Below are positions 21,292 to 31,769 of a stretch of 64,000 nucleotides of DNA, piece after piece. Below the pieces are notes generated by a model that was not told the DNA's origin, ran no database searches, and worked only from the letters and a program-made list of their open reading frames with translations. The stretch comes from Favolaschia claudopus (taxonomy: Eukaryota > Basidiomycota > Agaricomycetes > Agaricales > Mycenaceae). A program made the translations under genes and the position numbers. The stretch covers positions 744,001-808,000 of the forward strand of contig JAWWNJ010000053.1 in assembly GCA_037176885.1 (NCBI GenBank), given 5' to 3'. Within the stretch, counting starts at the first letter, position 1. The number at the start of each line of letters is the position of its first letter.

Positions 21292-22138
21292 GCCTATCTC
21301 AACAAGAGCAGGTTGCGAGGAGCGTTTGTCCGAGTTTGACGCACATCGTATTCAAGGATGGACTGCAGAAAACTTTGCACAAGTACAAGTGAGGTTGTTG
21401 TTCCAGTGCTCAAGTAGCATCTCGCTCACCCAGCACTGGAGTGCTCTTCCTGAACCCAAGCCAGTTGTCGTTGGGATGGAATGGGTAGTCGTAGTCAAAT
21501 CTGCTGAAACCCTCGTCAGGCAAAAAGAGTTGTATTACATCATTGACCCAGACAACATGAACGCCACCAAGGCAGGTCTACGCCAATGAATCCTGTCAGG
21601 GCCTGACTCTAGTTTACAAACTAGCCCGTAAGGGATCGTGCCGTAGCTGTGGATGCGGAGCCTCGCGTCAACAGCACACTCTTCTCTTGTGCGTATCTCT
21701 GTCATACCTCCAGTTCGGCCACTTCATCTGTTCAACAGTCGGCGCACTCCCTCCATACAAGATGGCACAGCTCCGCAAGACTTCCATGAATGCGTGATAG
21801 GCAAGGCAAGGATCATATGTATTGGTTTCACCTGGACGTCCAATGTATTAAATGTGTGGCTGCAAAAATCCCCCCCTATGTCTCTGTCTCAACAATTCCA
21901 CGTTATGGGAATGCGTTTGAAACGCAGCATCGAACTTTGATTCCAGAAAGTTCGATCACGATTCCCAGTCGTCACGCTAAGAAAAATGGGGGCCTTAAAG
22001 TTACAGTAGTGCAAGCTCAGTCGTGACGAGCTTGCGAGTGCGGCTGAGTGAAAGGCAAGGTAGTGACGTAAGAGTGGACTTGTCATCATTGACAGCTGAT
22101 CCCCGATGACAGCTGTCATCAAGGGGCGCTTGATTTCT
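21292..22138. other. Probable eroded retroelement DNA
   Basis: An ORF at 21266-21589 (107 aa) and short pieces up to the copia integrase have no clear motifs. Position suggests worn copia Gag or protease sequence, but this cannot be shown. Confidence 0.35.
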
Positions 22139-24035
22139 GGATCGTGGACCCAACTGAGGGACGTCAGCGGGCAACACGCCCACTACAAATCATACATACT
22201 CGTAGTGAGAAAAAGTCATGGACGGTCGGTTCTTTGACCGATCTCGGCTGTCTTTGCACCCTTTTCTAGAATTCCAGGTGTTGGGTGTATGTAGACTACA
22301 CTTGCAACAAATTACTGACCATCATCGAGATCAAATATAATTGATGTTTGGCTAAAAACAGCCAAACAATCAGACAACTCCGAAATTGATGTTTCTAACT
22401 CAGCAAGAATTTTTTTTCACAGAAATACCTCCCACCCAGGGTGTACCTCTAATAAAACTATTGAGATTCAGAACTTGAATGAAGCAAAACGGTGCAGCCA
22501 TTCTTGAGATATCGCGCTTGCAAGTTTGCCAAAATTGCCGTAAAATAGCCAAAAATGGTAAAAACAGCCAAAAGTGGCCAACTCCAGAGCGTGATATCTC
22601 AACAACGGCTGGACCGTTTGACTTCGTTTCAGTTGTAGAATCAGTCAGTTCTGATGGCGCTACAAGACAGCGCAAACCATCATTCGAACAAAAAAAGTCC
22701 GGTTGACTTACAAAATTGGGGTTTTGAGCTACAAGATTGTTTGGCCATTTTCGGCCAAACATCAATTATTTTCGATCTCGGTGATGGTCAGCAATTTGTT
22801 ACAGGTGCAGTTTACATACACCCAGCACCTGGAATCATGAAAAAAAGGGGCAAACAAAGAACCGACCGTCCATGACTTTTTCTCACTACGAGTAGTGATG
22901 TCGGTGGACCAGTCAGCCCACAGTCTCGAGACGGGTATCGTTACTGGATCACATTCCTCGACGATCACAGTGGATTTGATTGGGTACTCTATCTCAAGAA
23001 GAAGAGTGACGTGCATGCCGCCTTCAAACAATGGAAGGCAGACGTGCAAGCTTTCTTTGAGGAGGAGATTGAGGAGATCATATTCTCTGAAAATTTCATT
23101 GACTTCTGGCGCACCGACAACGGGGGGGAGTTCACCTCTAACGAACTGGAGGCAGAATTGAAAGCCAGCGGAATCATCCATCACACAACTGCCGCAGACA
23201 CACCCGACGGGCCGAGCAGAATGGTGTAGCTGAACGAGCAAATCAGACGCTCGTTTCCACCGCCCTCACCATGCTCATCGATTCAGGCCTTCCACAAAAC
23301 TTCTGGAAGGAAGCCATGAGCTGTGCCTCCTACGTTCTCGGACGCCGTCCATACTCCTCCAACAACGGCGTACCACCATACGAGACCCTGTTCAAGCGAA
23401 AGGTGGATGCCATTCAGTTCCGACCGTTTGGCTGCACGGGATACGCTTTGATACCAAAGGACAAGCGCGTTGGGAAGTTCTCCAACCGTGGCCGCCGGTG
23501 CATCATGCTTGGCTATGGTAATGGTAATGTGGGGGATGGGAAGAAGGCGTATCGCCTCCTGGATGTAAAGACCAAGGCCATCTTCCACAGCCGACATGTC
23601 CGCTTCGATGAGACGGGGGAAACAGACACCTCTGTCCTTCAGGACCCTGCACCCCAAACTCAGTGGGAGTTCTTGTTCCGTCCTGAACAGGAGAGGGAGC
23701 CCTCAGACAGTGGGAGCGTGATTGACGATGTCGAGCCAGTGGGAGCACCAGGGACTTTTTACATTCGGCAAGGGGGGGAGACAGACACAGAGACTATCAG
23801 CACAGTAAAACGCGAAACACCCTCTCGCATTCCTGTCCCAGTAAACTCTACTTCCATCTCTGAGCACATTGCCCGCAGGAAAAATCCCATTGCGTCACCA
23901 TGTCTACTACTCAGCACGTCCACTACTGTGACGGAAGCGAAGGCGAGTCGAGTTCCGGCACAAGTGGATCAAACAAAAAGAACTGGTGTAAGTCTTAGAT
24001 TGACCAAGGGAAAGGAATCTACGACAATCAGCTAA
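22139..24035 (+). pseudogene. Ty1/copia integrase region, split by a MITE
   Basis: Before the insertion the plus strand reads RQRATRPLQIIH; after it, SDVGGPVSPQSRDGYRYWIT continues the same integrase core. SDVGGP holds the first catalytic Asp, WRTDNGGEFTSNE the second, and AEQNGVAERANQTL the Glu box, followed by FWKEAMSCASYVLGRRP, PFGCTGYALIPKDKR and CIMLGYGNG. A frame shift near 23205 separates the second Asp from the Glu. The frame then stays open to 24035 through a Ser/Pro-rich linker (EQEREPSDSGS). Reverse transcriptase, RNase H and LTRs are missing, so this is a decayed internal piece. Confidence 0.85.
22199..22892. mobile_element. 694-bp foldback MITE in copia integrase
   Basis: Tips CTCGTAGTGAGAAAAAGTCA and exact reverse, flanked by TA (22197-22198, 22893-22894). 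Similarity between the arms extends about 190 bp and resumes further in (AAACGG..GATATC), so nearly the whole element folds on itself. Non-coding. Leaving it and one TA out, the integrase reading frame runs on without a break. Confidence 0.92.
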
Positions 24036-24212
24036 CTACTTATACTAGAAAATGGAGGCTGTGTATTGAGTCTTGGCAACGACTCGGGCAAATCTCGCCG
24101 TGAGCTGATGCGAGCGGTAGATCCGTTACATCCGCCCTCCAGATCGTCGACCACGACGAGCTCAATATCTAGTCAGAAAAATAAATAAACTTGTTCAAAG
24201 TCAACTCAACGT
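24036..24212. other. Junction of copia and gypsy fragments
   Basis: Short non-coding stretch. It ends with the left copy of the hAT target duplication. Confidence 0.4.
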
Positions 24213-24654
24213 CAAGAGGTGTTCACCGGCAAAAGCCGAGACACAGCCTTGGGAGGGAGGGTGGCTCCCGGACCTCTTATTTCACTTTTTGGACAAAGTT
24301 GCGGAATGCTTCAAAACCACGTTTGGGAGGGTCAAGAAAAAAAGAGCGAAAAAATGTAATAGATTACATAATACTAACCATCTGCCGAGTTCCCCGACCC
24401 AAGCCAGATGGAGGAAATTTTCTGCCAGAAAGGCGCAAAAAACCAAGGGATCATTTCACGACCGGTTTTTGGCGGCAAATTATTCCCAAACCAGGCACTT
24501 TCAAGCGAAAGTATCCTCAGATCGTGAGAAAACTGTCAATAAATTACCGTATTAGGCAAGCTTACATCAGCATTACGTAGCCAGGGAGGGGCAAGAGGCT
24601 CTTAAGTCACTTTTCCGACGTTGTATGGAAAATTTTAAGAATGAACACCTCTTG
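24213..24654. mobile_element. Non-autonomous hAT-like MITE
   Basis: Tips CAAGAGGTGTTCA and reverse, with an 8-bp direct repeat CTCAACGT at 24205-24212 and 24655-24662. No coding sequence; 442 bp. Confidence 0.85.
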
Positions 24655-24757
24655 CTCAACGTCCGAAATGGTCTTCGAAAAATCAAAATCAAACCATTCT
24701 GGTATCCTCGCCCTCCTCGACGACCATTTCGATGTTGAGGAAGGAAATCGTGCGAAT

Positions 24758-26119
24758 TTAGAAGTGTTCAAGAACTTCCGTGCTCTCTAAAAGAGCATCG
24801 CGATCAGCCGTCATTGCGAAATCAACAGCATGGGACGCAAATCCAGGAGGTCCACCTTTGGAAACCATTGTGTTCAATTCAGGACAGTTGCGGGAAAGGT
24901 GTCCATGCACCCCGCAATTGAAGCACAAGCCGGCTGCAAGGTATTCACTCCGCTTCTTGGCAGACAAGTGGCCGCCGTTGTCACGAGATTTCGACTTGGG
25001 AGGTTCGGGTTCAGCGCTGGAAACCTTCTCCTGGTTGGCTTCAAGACCAATGGTATTGTAAATTCGTTCCCATTCAGCCTTGTGAACCAATACTGACTTG
25101 GTGCCTTGAAGGCAAGAGCGCAATCGAGTGCGTTGCTTCTCGCGGAAGTTCACAGGAAAACAAAAATTGAATAAACCCCAGAAGAATTCACTCAAAGTCC
25201 AAACATGCTCGTCATTCTCAACTTTACTGTTGTAGAATTCAAGTGCACGAGCCGTCAAGTAGTACGACAAGTAAAACACTCGTTGGTCCGTTGGAACTTT
25301 TCCGAGTTGAACATAATTCGACCCTTCTTTGACGAATCGATGGAATGCAATGGCATCTGGTGAGCCATCATATTCCTTTGGAGGTATAGGCTTCAATATC
25401 ATTTTATTCTTCCTACGAGAACTCCGGCTCTTCTCAGAGGAACGGCGCTTGCGCCGATGACGCGACGGGTGTGACTTCCCGGAACCTGAACCATCCGAGG
25501 GCTCAGAATCTGAGCTCGACGAATCGGATGGGTCGGATGGGGTGGGTGAACCATCTACGCGCTCGGCATTGCGCAACGTACGCTCTATAAAGCTGCCTGG
25601 CGCGACGCGTGCAGCAGGAGTGGGACCAGGACGGAATCCGCGAGCTCCGTGATCCGCACCGATCTGTCTATCAATGCTGTTTTTGACAGCAGTCTGTGCC
25701 CTGGTTAAGTTAACCTTGGGCGTTATCGTCCGAGAACGTTGCAAGCTGCTGATCTGCTCTTGCAGATCAGCAATCTTTTCATCTACACTCTGGCCAGAGT
25801 CAATTGAATCTTTCATCGGCTTGAGCAATGATCTCGGAGTTCGGGGTTCGGTCCGTTCAGAAGCCAAGGTGATTGGCATTTGATCAAAGAACCCAGGTGG
25901 CGGTGAAAGCTGCTCTTCTTTGACAGCACGGCGAATTTCGGCGAAATTCTCAAAAGCAGCTCTTTGCAGCTCTCTTTGCGCGTCGATATCGCGCTCAGAG
26001 AAATCTTCTGAGAGGTTAGCTGCACCCCAGTTGCGAGGGTCAGCACCTTTACCTTTCTGGCGGGAGGTTCCAACACCATGAGGTATGGCCGGACTGACAA
26101 TAGTTTCAGGCACATTCAC
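24758..26119 (-). CDS. Ty3/gypsy Gag polyprotein, internally deleted
   Basis: 453 aa open frame from ATG at 26119. Order: charged N-terminus with NLSEDFSERDIDAQ, Ser/Asp-rich linker (SDSSSSDSEPSDGSGSG), a basic SR stretch, then the Gag capsid-like domain (MILKPIPPKEYDGSPDAIAF, FYLSYYLTARALEFYN, EFFWGLFNFCFPVNFR) and near residue 400 the zinc knuckle CFNCGVHGHLSRNC (CX2CX4HX4C). The capsid part passes from WERIYNTIGL straight to a linker before the knuckle, shorter than usual, so about 70 residues seem to be missing. No protease or polymerase follows downstream, where the hAT MITE and copia piece lie instead. Gag coats the RNA in the virus-like particle of the retrotransposon. Confidence 0.85.
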   Translation of the reverse strand: MNVPETIVSPAIPHGVGTSRQKGKGADPRNWGAANLSEDFSERDIDAQRELQRAAFENFAEIRRAVKEEQLSPPPGFFDQMPITLASERTEPRTPRSLLKPMKDSIDSGQSVDEKIADLQEQISSLQRSRTITPKVNLTRAQTAVKNSIDRQIGADHGARGFRPGPTPAARVAPGSFIERTLRNAERVDGSPTPSDPSDSSSSDSEPSDGSGSGKSHPSRHRRKRRSSEKSRSSRRKNKMILKPIPPKEYDGSPDAIAFHRFVKEGSNYVQLGKVPTDQRVFYLSYYLTARALEFYNSKVENDEHVWTLSEFFWGLFNFCFPVNFREKQRTRLRSCLQGTKSVLVHKAEWERIYNTIGLEANQEKVSSAEPEPPKSKSRDNGGHLSAKKRSEYLAAGLCFNCGVHGHLSRNCPELNTMVSKGGPPGFASHAVDFAMTADRDALLESTEVLEHF

Positions 26120-27473
26120 TGCACTACGGCTAACGGTCTAGGGCTTTCCATACGCAGTATATGACGGTAAATCCATCACGCCGCTTAGCGTTGTGATCAA
26201 GATTTACTTTCTCAACTTACTGCGTCAGTCCGCGCGTTTGCCAGCGTTCAGACGCGTTTTGAGCAATTGTCTTATAATCGTATGAGCATGAAATCATATT
26301 CTGCGCTCTAAAAAACGCGTCTTATTGACGTGTACGACACGCAAATCAGCCAACTTACATCATTCCATCAAAACAACACTGAAGAGCAATATGGGACTTG
26401 TGCGTGTGCAGACCCGTACCTATGTACGTCTAGAATTAGTTTTAGTAGATGTAAGTATATGAGCATTCTAGCCCATTTTTCGAGTACGGGAGCCCGTTTT
26501 CGACCCCAAATAATTACTTTTTTGTGAAAACCTCGTGATTTGGAATGTGCTGCTTCCTCAGCTTCAGTAGGGATTTGAAGGAACGTTCCTGATGTCAATA
26601 TTGCGTGATCAATGATATAGAGTACAGTTTGGCCCTATATACGGGAGTCCTACCTCTTAAAGGGCATGCAGAAGTGGCAAACAAGCCACTGATTCCAACT
26701 GAGTGCAATTTTCTATCCCAAGAGCCATCGACTCAATAAAAAGTCCTTCCCCCATCGTACCTCTCCTAGTATGAGCTAAATGGTGAGTCATTGGGCCCAG
26801 AAATACAGCTGTATTGTTCCTTGAGCTCAGCAATGAGCCCGGTATGTATATTGCCTTGTTTCTCACAAAAAACCGCTTTCAAAACATTCTTTTCTTACCA
26901 GCAGGTAGCTATAGACTCAATGAACTCGTCAATCTAAATGGGCTTTCAATTAGAGCACCTAACATGGCGGCCAGGAGCGCGCGAGGGTGCAGCTTGTTTG
27001 ATCAAAACGTAAATATAAGCAGATAAAGAGACTTTTTTCTCGAGGCGGGTTTGAGACATCAGTGATACGATCAATCAATCAGTCATATAAGCTTACGGAA
27101 TATACCCCACCGACTAGGTCACGGTGCATGAGAACTACAGTCGTCACTGTCCTAACCCATACCTCTAATAACCCATACTCTGCTGTAACCCATACTTTTT
27201 TGGCCCCACCAAGTTGGTTTGCAGTGAAATGGAGGCCATAACCCATAACTCTCTCATACCCCATAATCCATACCTTCTGCGAAGGTCATAACCCATGAAA
27301 TTTCTATATCGGGCCCTTCAACCGGCATGGTTTTGGGATGATTTTACCTTGATTTTACCTGCAAATTTGTAAGATGCACCGAAATCACCCATATTTACGC
27401 CAAATCCGAGTTGATGGGCTATTTTACCACTGTTCATGCACCTGTAGTACCGCACGTACATTGCGAGACCAGC
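26120..27473. other. No gene; Z-like and MITE-like scraps
   Basis: About 27029-27110 matches family Z interior (TTTTTTCTCGAGGCGGGTTT, then a GCTTACGGAATAT motif). Around 27139-27300 repeated AACCCATA motifs and a CAGTCGTCACTGTC start resemble the MITE at 50256-50421, but a matching right tip was not found. ORFs near 26368-26866 are unassigned. Confidence 0.5.
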
Positions 27474-27585
27474 AGTGTTCCACCTTAGGGCCTTATTAAG
27501 GGCTCGTCCGGAGGCTAAGGCCTTGAATTCATATTAAGCCTTATCAAGGGCTGCATTTTAAGGGCTTTTTGAGGGCTTAGAATCC

Positions 27586-27618
<33 letters not shown>
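27474..27618. mobile_element. Single hAT-like end followed by poly(A)
   Basis: CAGTGTTCCACCTTAGGG followed by AAGGGC/AAGCCTTAT subterminal motifs, like the left ends of the hAT elements at 31597 and 58926. No right end was found. A run of 32 A follows at 27587-27618. Confidence 0.5.
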
Positions 27619-27620
<2 letters not shown>

Positions 27621-28049
27621 TAATTTTTTTTCGGCTGGATTATATTTGACAATTAATCTAGTCCCTCCCACCAGCGTACTCGTCTCCCGACCCTCCAGCT
27701 CGCCGTCATCGGGTTTTTCATCCCGCCAACAGTTCCATCAAGCCCTCCTCGTCGACGAGGAACGAGCGAAAATTTAGCCGAGTTTGCCGTAATTACATCA
27801 CTGCATCTTCCCGAAAATAATGGCAATCACGTTTTTTTTTTTTTTTTTTTCGCGTGTTTCCCAAAAAGGAAATTCAGCCTCCTCCCATTCCTTCTCGCGT
27901 TTCTCGACCCTCTGGGAGCGCCGAAAGCCCATTTCGACTCAGAAACTGACTGTTAGGTCTGTATTCAAGTGTATTCAGGTGCCTTAGAGGCAGATATTGC
28001 CTCAGCTTCAACATATTATGGGCAGTGTATACCTCTTGTATTAAGGATA
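27619..28049. other. No gene recognised
   Basis: Contains a run of about 19 T near 27832-27850. No coding or element structure was identified. Confidence 0.4.
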
Positions 28050-28082
28050 CTAGCAGTTACCCGTGCTACGCTACGGTGTGAC
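28050..28082 (-). repeat. Possible Helitron 3' terminus
   Basis: Read on the minus strand: an imperfect hairpin CCGTAGCGTAGCACGG, a short spacer, then CTAG followed by T. A hairpin close to a CTRR end inserted before T is the Helitron 3' signature. It lies just downstream of the Helitron-like coding fragment and in the right orientation. Confidence 0.5.
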
Positions 28083-28161
28083 TCATCACGCAAATTACAG
28101 CGAAAGCGAGAAAAAGTTGTAGTTGTTACAGAGTGAATATACATACATTAATAAAGTTCAT

Positions 28162-29131
28162 TTAGTGTCTGTTAGTGGAACCCCCTGCGCGACGACCGGT
28201 GGAAGTCCCTTCGCCCCGGTCTTCCAGCCCATTTGATACATCGAGCTTGCGTCTCTTTGCGTCGCGAGGAGATGTCTGTTCTCCGAAAAACCCAGTAAAT
28301 TTGGGGCGCACAGGAGTACTGTTGTTGACTATCCACAGCCTGGGCATCATTCCCAACGAAGAAACAATGCAGAGGCTCTGGCGGCTCTTCGAGTCGCTGC
28401 AATGCGACCATGCCATGATTACAGCACATCCCGTACGGCGAACGGGAATTTTTCGAGGGATGTAGGACTTGCTCAGCGACCCAATGGAGTGCTCCGCATG
28501 TGGGACAGCGGTCGTTCATGTATGGCGAGATGGCGGATCCAGGTAATCTTTGCGCGCCGCAACTAAACATCATTTACACGTACTTGGCGGCCGTGCGGGA
28601 CTCGCATTTTGATTGTATTGGCGTGTTACGATTGCCTGTTCCTTCAGGCCGAGCTTGTGCGAAATTAACGGCTTGAGACACCGACTACAAAGAGATAACT
28701 CACCACCAGCAGCGGCAGCACTCTGGTGTGTTGCAGGTGGGGTAGGGAGACCGTTGTGGATGGCCTGAGGAGCAAGACTTTTCAAGCCTCTTGAACTGGA
28801 GATTGAAGCCGACTTACCTGTAATACTCGAGAGTTGCGCGCAGTCGGCGGAGGATCTGTAGAACAGAAAAGGATGTTAGAAGTAGATACCAATGAATATT
28901 GAATCGCAGCCCACCGACATCCATTCTCGCAGCCTTCTCCGCACTTGCCCTTTGAGCCAGTGATCTGTTCGAAGAAGCTTGCGGTGGAGGCGCCGGACGG
29001 TTTTCGCGGGCTCTTTGGTGCCTTCTGATTTGACCGAAAGAACGGGCGCTAGGAGCGGCGGCGGAATTTGGGCGGCATATTTTCATCATGCTGAGCAGGG
29101 GGGACGCGTCTGCGGCGGGGGCTGCCTTCAT
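28162..29131 (-). pseudogene. Helitron transposase N-terminal fragment
   Basis: Minus-strand pieces 29131-28920 (Ala/Arg-rich N-terminus with SLAQRASAEKAARMDV), 28785-28570 (CSRCLKPLISHKLGLKEQ) and 28573-28172. The last contains RCPTCGALHWVAEQVL and GMCCNHGMVALQRLEEPP, the Cys-rich ALHW..CC block that precedes the Rep domain in basidiomycete Helitron proteins. Splice-like junctions separate the pieces (an acceptor TTCTGTTCTACAG and a donor GTAAGT near 28860-28815). The frame ends soon after VGNDAQA and no Rep motifs or helicase follow, so only the N-terminus remains. Confidence 0.55.
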
Positions 29132-29333
29132 TGATTTCGCGTAAGTCGCGCTGAATCTGTCGTTGTTGTTGTTAATGCCTTTGCGGCGTTGTCGGAGGGG
29201 TTAATAAGTTCCTAGAAACATTGAGCCTACAATGGAGCGAGGGGAGGATTGACATGTACATTGCTGCTAGTCGAAGACAAAGAGACGCAGATGAAAGGCT
29301 TTGAGATCACACAAAAGAGTTAAAGAAACACAT

Positions 29334-29877
29334 TTATTGGAGGTGAGGCGGTGGTACAGCTACATTGCGAGTGGGGCGTGTGGAGCGATGTGGAGCGGAG
29401 GTTGCAAGACGCGAGAGACAGCAGCGGAGTTGTGGTTTGTTGTTTGGCCGCGGACAGATGACGTGAGTGGTCGGGTGTTCCCGGAACCCACTTGATTGAC
29501 GTTCGATTGTAATATAGACTACGGTGCGACTCATCTCGAGCCCAGTGAGGAAGCCTTCCACCGAGACACTCTTCTTCCCCGGAATGGGTTTGTACTTCTC
29601 CCACCTCGGCGTTGCGGGGAATACACAGTGAACCGGGAAAACGTTGTTTGGGGGCAGAAAGGTACTGCTCAGCTTTGATATCGAAAGTCGAATTTTCTTT
29701 GTCGATGTTGCTGGGAGCACCGCAGACGTGAACAGTAGCGTGGGTGCGGAGGTTCAGGCTGTCCGGGGGTCCAAGAGGAATGAGCTGAGAACATTTCAGG
29801 GCGAAGAGATACAAAAGAGAGCTAAATAAGACATACCGAGACAGCGTCTCCGAACCAATGATAGTCGAGAGGGGCAA
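29334..29877 (-). CDS. Unidentified transposon-associated ORF, possible OB-fold
   Basis: Two minus-strand frames carry complementary parts: PLDYHWFGDAVS upstream, then THATVHVCGAPSNIDKENST and DIKAEQYLS, and in the other frame FPVHCVFPATPRWEKYKPIP with VSVEGFLTGLE. Strand-rich segments of the pattern VHVCG..VEGFLTG appear in small basidiomycete proteins near mobile elements and look like an OB-fold, but that is inference. A frame change (intron or indel) is needed near 29660. It lies upstream of the Helitron-like fragment on the same strand, so it might be an accessory protein of that element. Confidence 0.4.
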
Positions 29878-30008
29878 GCTCCTGAGAGTACACCTCGAGA
29901 GTGGATGTGGTGCGTGCAGGCTGTAGACACCGATGTGGGTATATCCTATACTTGAAAAGAGGGCCAGGCCATCAGTCGCGTGACTTTTGACAGGAAATCA
30001 CGGGGTCT

Positions 30009-31560
30009 TTTTTTTTTTTTTTTTGTATCAGCATTTCTATACCGCAACAAGTAAACCAACTACTAAGACGCGGTGCCCGGAGGGCGGCGATAAATAAGTA
30101 AAAAGTAATTCTAATGAGGATTCGACCGTGGTTGGTAGAGTATAGTCTTGGAGTAGGTGGGTGAGCGCTTCCATCGACGGTGAGAACGATAACTCGACAT
30201 AGGAACCATAGGTGAAGAAAAAATGGGGCATAAGTGGCAGTCAGCCATTACCTCGGGGGGCGCCGACCGCTTGAAGCCCGAGCTTTGTACGGAGTGGCCC
30301 GACAATGTGATCCATAGAGGAAGATGCCGTCACGTAAGAAGCGACGCGCATCCTCCTCCTCGATGAAGTCCACGCGGACAGACACTTCCGACTGGGGGAT
30401 GCTATCCCGCTTGTGAAGGAAGCGGACACTACCAATTCGATACTGTGCACCTGGAAGTTGGTTGCGCTTCGCCAACTCGCGCACAAAGTCGCGAGAGTGC
30501 GGAAGCCCTCCCTCCTCCAAGATTGGCACTCGGTGGAACACCACCTTGTGCCATGGGTCTGCGGGGTAGATAGGTGGCTCAACATCGGGGGCGCATCCCA
30601 GAAGTGGAGCAATGGTCCTCCATAGCAGCGAGCGGTGAGCTGCGAGCGCCTGGGCAGAGCAAGCTGGCGCAGTTCCGTGGAGAACCAGGTTGCCACTCTG
30701 GGACATGGAGGTGGCGCTAACTGCTAGCCGACCATCTAGAACGCTGTTGATGGCCCTGCATAGTGAATCGGGGTGTGGTTTCTTCGTGGGGTGGGCGTTG
30801 GACAGGTCAACGATCAACCGAGTGGATGGAATCGTCGGTTTGGGCGACACCGTTGGGCTCCGTTTAGGAGCGGGACGTGAGGGGCGCTTCGGCTGGGAGG
30901 TATGTGGGCGCACAGGTTTTGCCTTGACGGCCTCTGCAAATGTGGTGGGGCTGGGTGGGCTTACAGGAGTCATGCTGGGTTCCGGGTCGGGTTCGGGAGT
31001 GACGAGGCGCTTGTAGTTTGATATCCAAGGTTCAAGAGTTTCAGTGATCTCGATAAACACGGTGAGGAGGGCTGCAAGGTTGTCCTCTGTGCCTTGGGGA
31101 ATCTCCACAGGGTTATCTGTGAAATGGTCTTGTATGCATTGTTGGAGTTCACGGCGTGTCTCCAGAAAAGCCGTTGCTTCCTTTCTGAGCTTGGTGGACA
31201 GGTGGTCGATCGTTGTGTGGGACTGAGGGACGGCGGCCTGCGGGGGCGCTAAGTTTGGGGCGTGGTCATGGCGAGGGGTGGGGTTGACTGGTTGGTTGGT
31301 CGTGGTGCCGCTGGAGACGGTGGCGGGTGTTGCGTCAGGACCATCAGCTCGGACTTTCTTGATTACGCGGGACGAGTGTGGGGACTTCGTGATTGAATTG
31401 TTTCGAGTTTTCGGGGCGGAAGGGGGAGGGGAGTCCGGTGGCCTTGGGCGCCGAAGGCCCGTAGCTGGGGGGCGCGGAGGAGAACGCTCGCCTTGCATCC
31501 CAGCAAATTTTGGCCGTGGGAAAAATCGTGACGGTGATGGTTCCGGTCAAGAGAGACTGC
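30009..31560 (-). mobile_element. ORF1-only LINE with poly(A) tail (half-LINE)
   Basis: Flanked by a perfect direct repeat CACGGGGTCT (29999-30008 and 31561-31570; up to 12 bp if TT is counted). On the minus strand it begins about 60 bases before ORF1, contains one complete ORF1, about 220 bases of 3' sequence, and ends in poly(A) seen as T from 30008 to 30024. Total 1.55 kb. No endonuclease or reverse transcriptase. This is the structure of a retrotransposed non-autonomous LINE that kept ORF1 and lost ORF2. The intact target duplication rules out later truncation at the 5' end. Confidence 0.88.
30248..31498 (-). CDS. LINE ORF1 protein (nucleic-acid-binding, Gag-like)
   Basis: 416 aa, ATG at 31498. 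Pro/Ser/Arg-rich N-terminus (RPPDSPPPSAPKTRN), a predicted helical stretch around residues 95-160 (HLSTKLRKEATAFLETRREL, LLTVFIEITETL), the typical TTFAEAVKAKP step, a basic Pro/Lys linker, then from about residue 225 a domain STRLIVDLSNAHPTKKPHPD..LCRAINSVL, HKVVFHRVPI, AQYRIGSVRFLHKRD, VSVRVDF. This beta-alpha pattern is seen in ORF1 of fungal Tad/L1-type elements and is thought to bind RNA. No zinc knuckle. The frame is intact, so the protein could still be made. It presumably depends on an ORF2 product from elsewhere. Confidence 0.8.
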   Translation of the reverse strand: MQGERSPPRPPATGLRRPRPPDSPPPSAPKTRNNSITKSPHSSRVIKKVRADGPDATPATVSSGTTTNQPVNPTPRHDHAPNLAPPQAAVPQSHTTIDHLSTKLRKEATAFLETRRELQQCIQDHFTDNPVEIPQGTEDNLAALLTVFIEITETLEPWISNYKRLVTPEPDPEPSMTPVSPPSPTTFAEAVKAKPVRPHTSQPKRPSRPAPKRSPTVSPKPTIPSTRLIVDLSNAHPTKKPHPDSLCRAINSVLDGRLAVSATSMSQSGNLVLHGTAPACSAQALAAHRSLLWRTIAPLLGCAPDVEPPIYPADPWHKVVFHRVPILEEGGLPHSRDFVRELAKRNQLPGAQYRIGSVRFLHKRDSIPQSEVSVRVDFIEEEDARRFLRDGIFLYGSHCRATPYKARASSGRRPPR

Positions 31561-31769
31561 CACGGGGTCTTTGTCGAGATGTTGAGATCCTACTAGCAGT
31601 GTTGTAGATAAGGGTCTTAATAAGGGTACCCTCCAAAATTAAGGGCTTAGGTCTCGTTAAGCCTTATTAAGGGTGCCCAAATTAAGGGTCAAATTAAGCC
31701 TTATTTCCGTAAAAGGTAACAGCACGATAGACGCGTAAATCGCGATTTGGAACGTTAATTCAGGTGTAA

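Noticed and set aside
30690..31016. 108 aa plus-strand ORF
   Set aside because: Antisense shadow of LINE ORF1.
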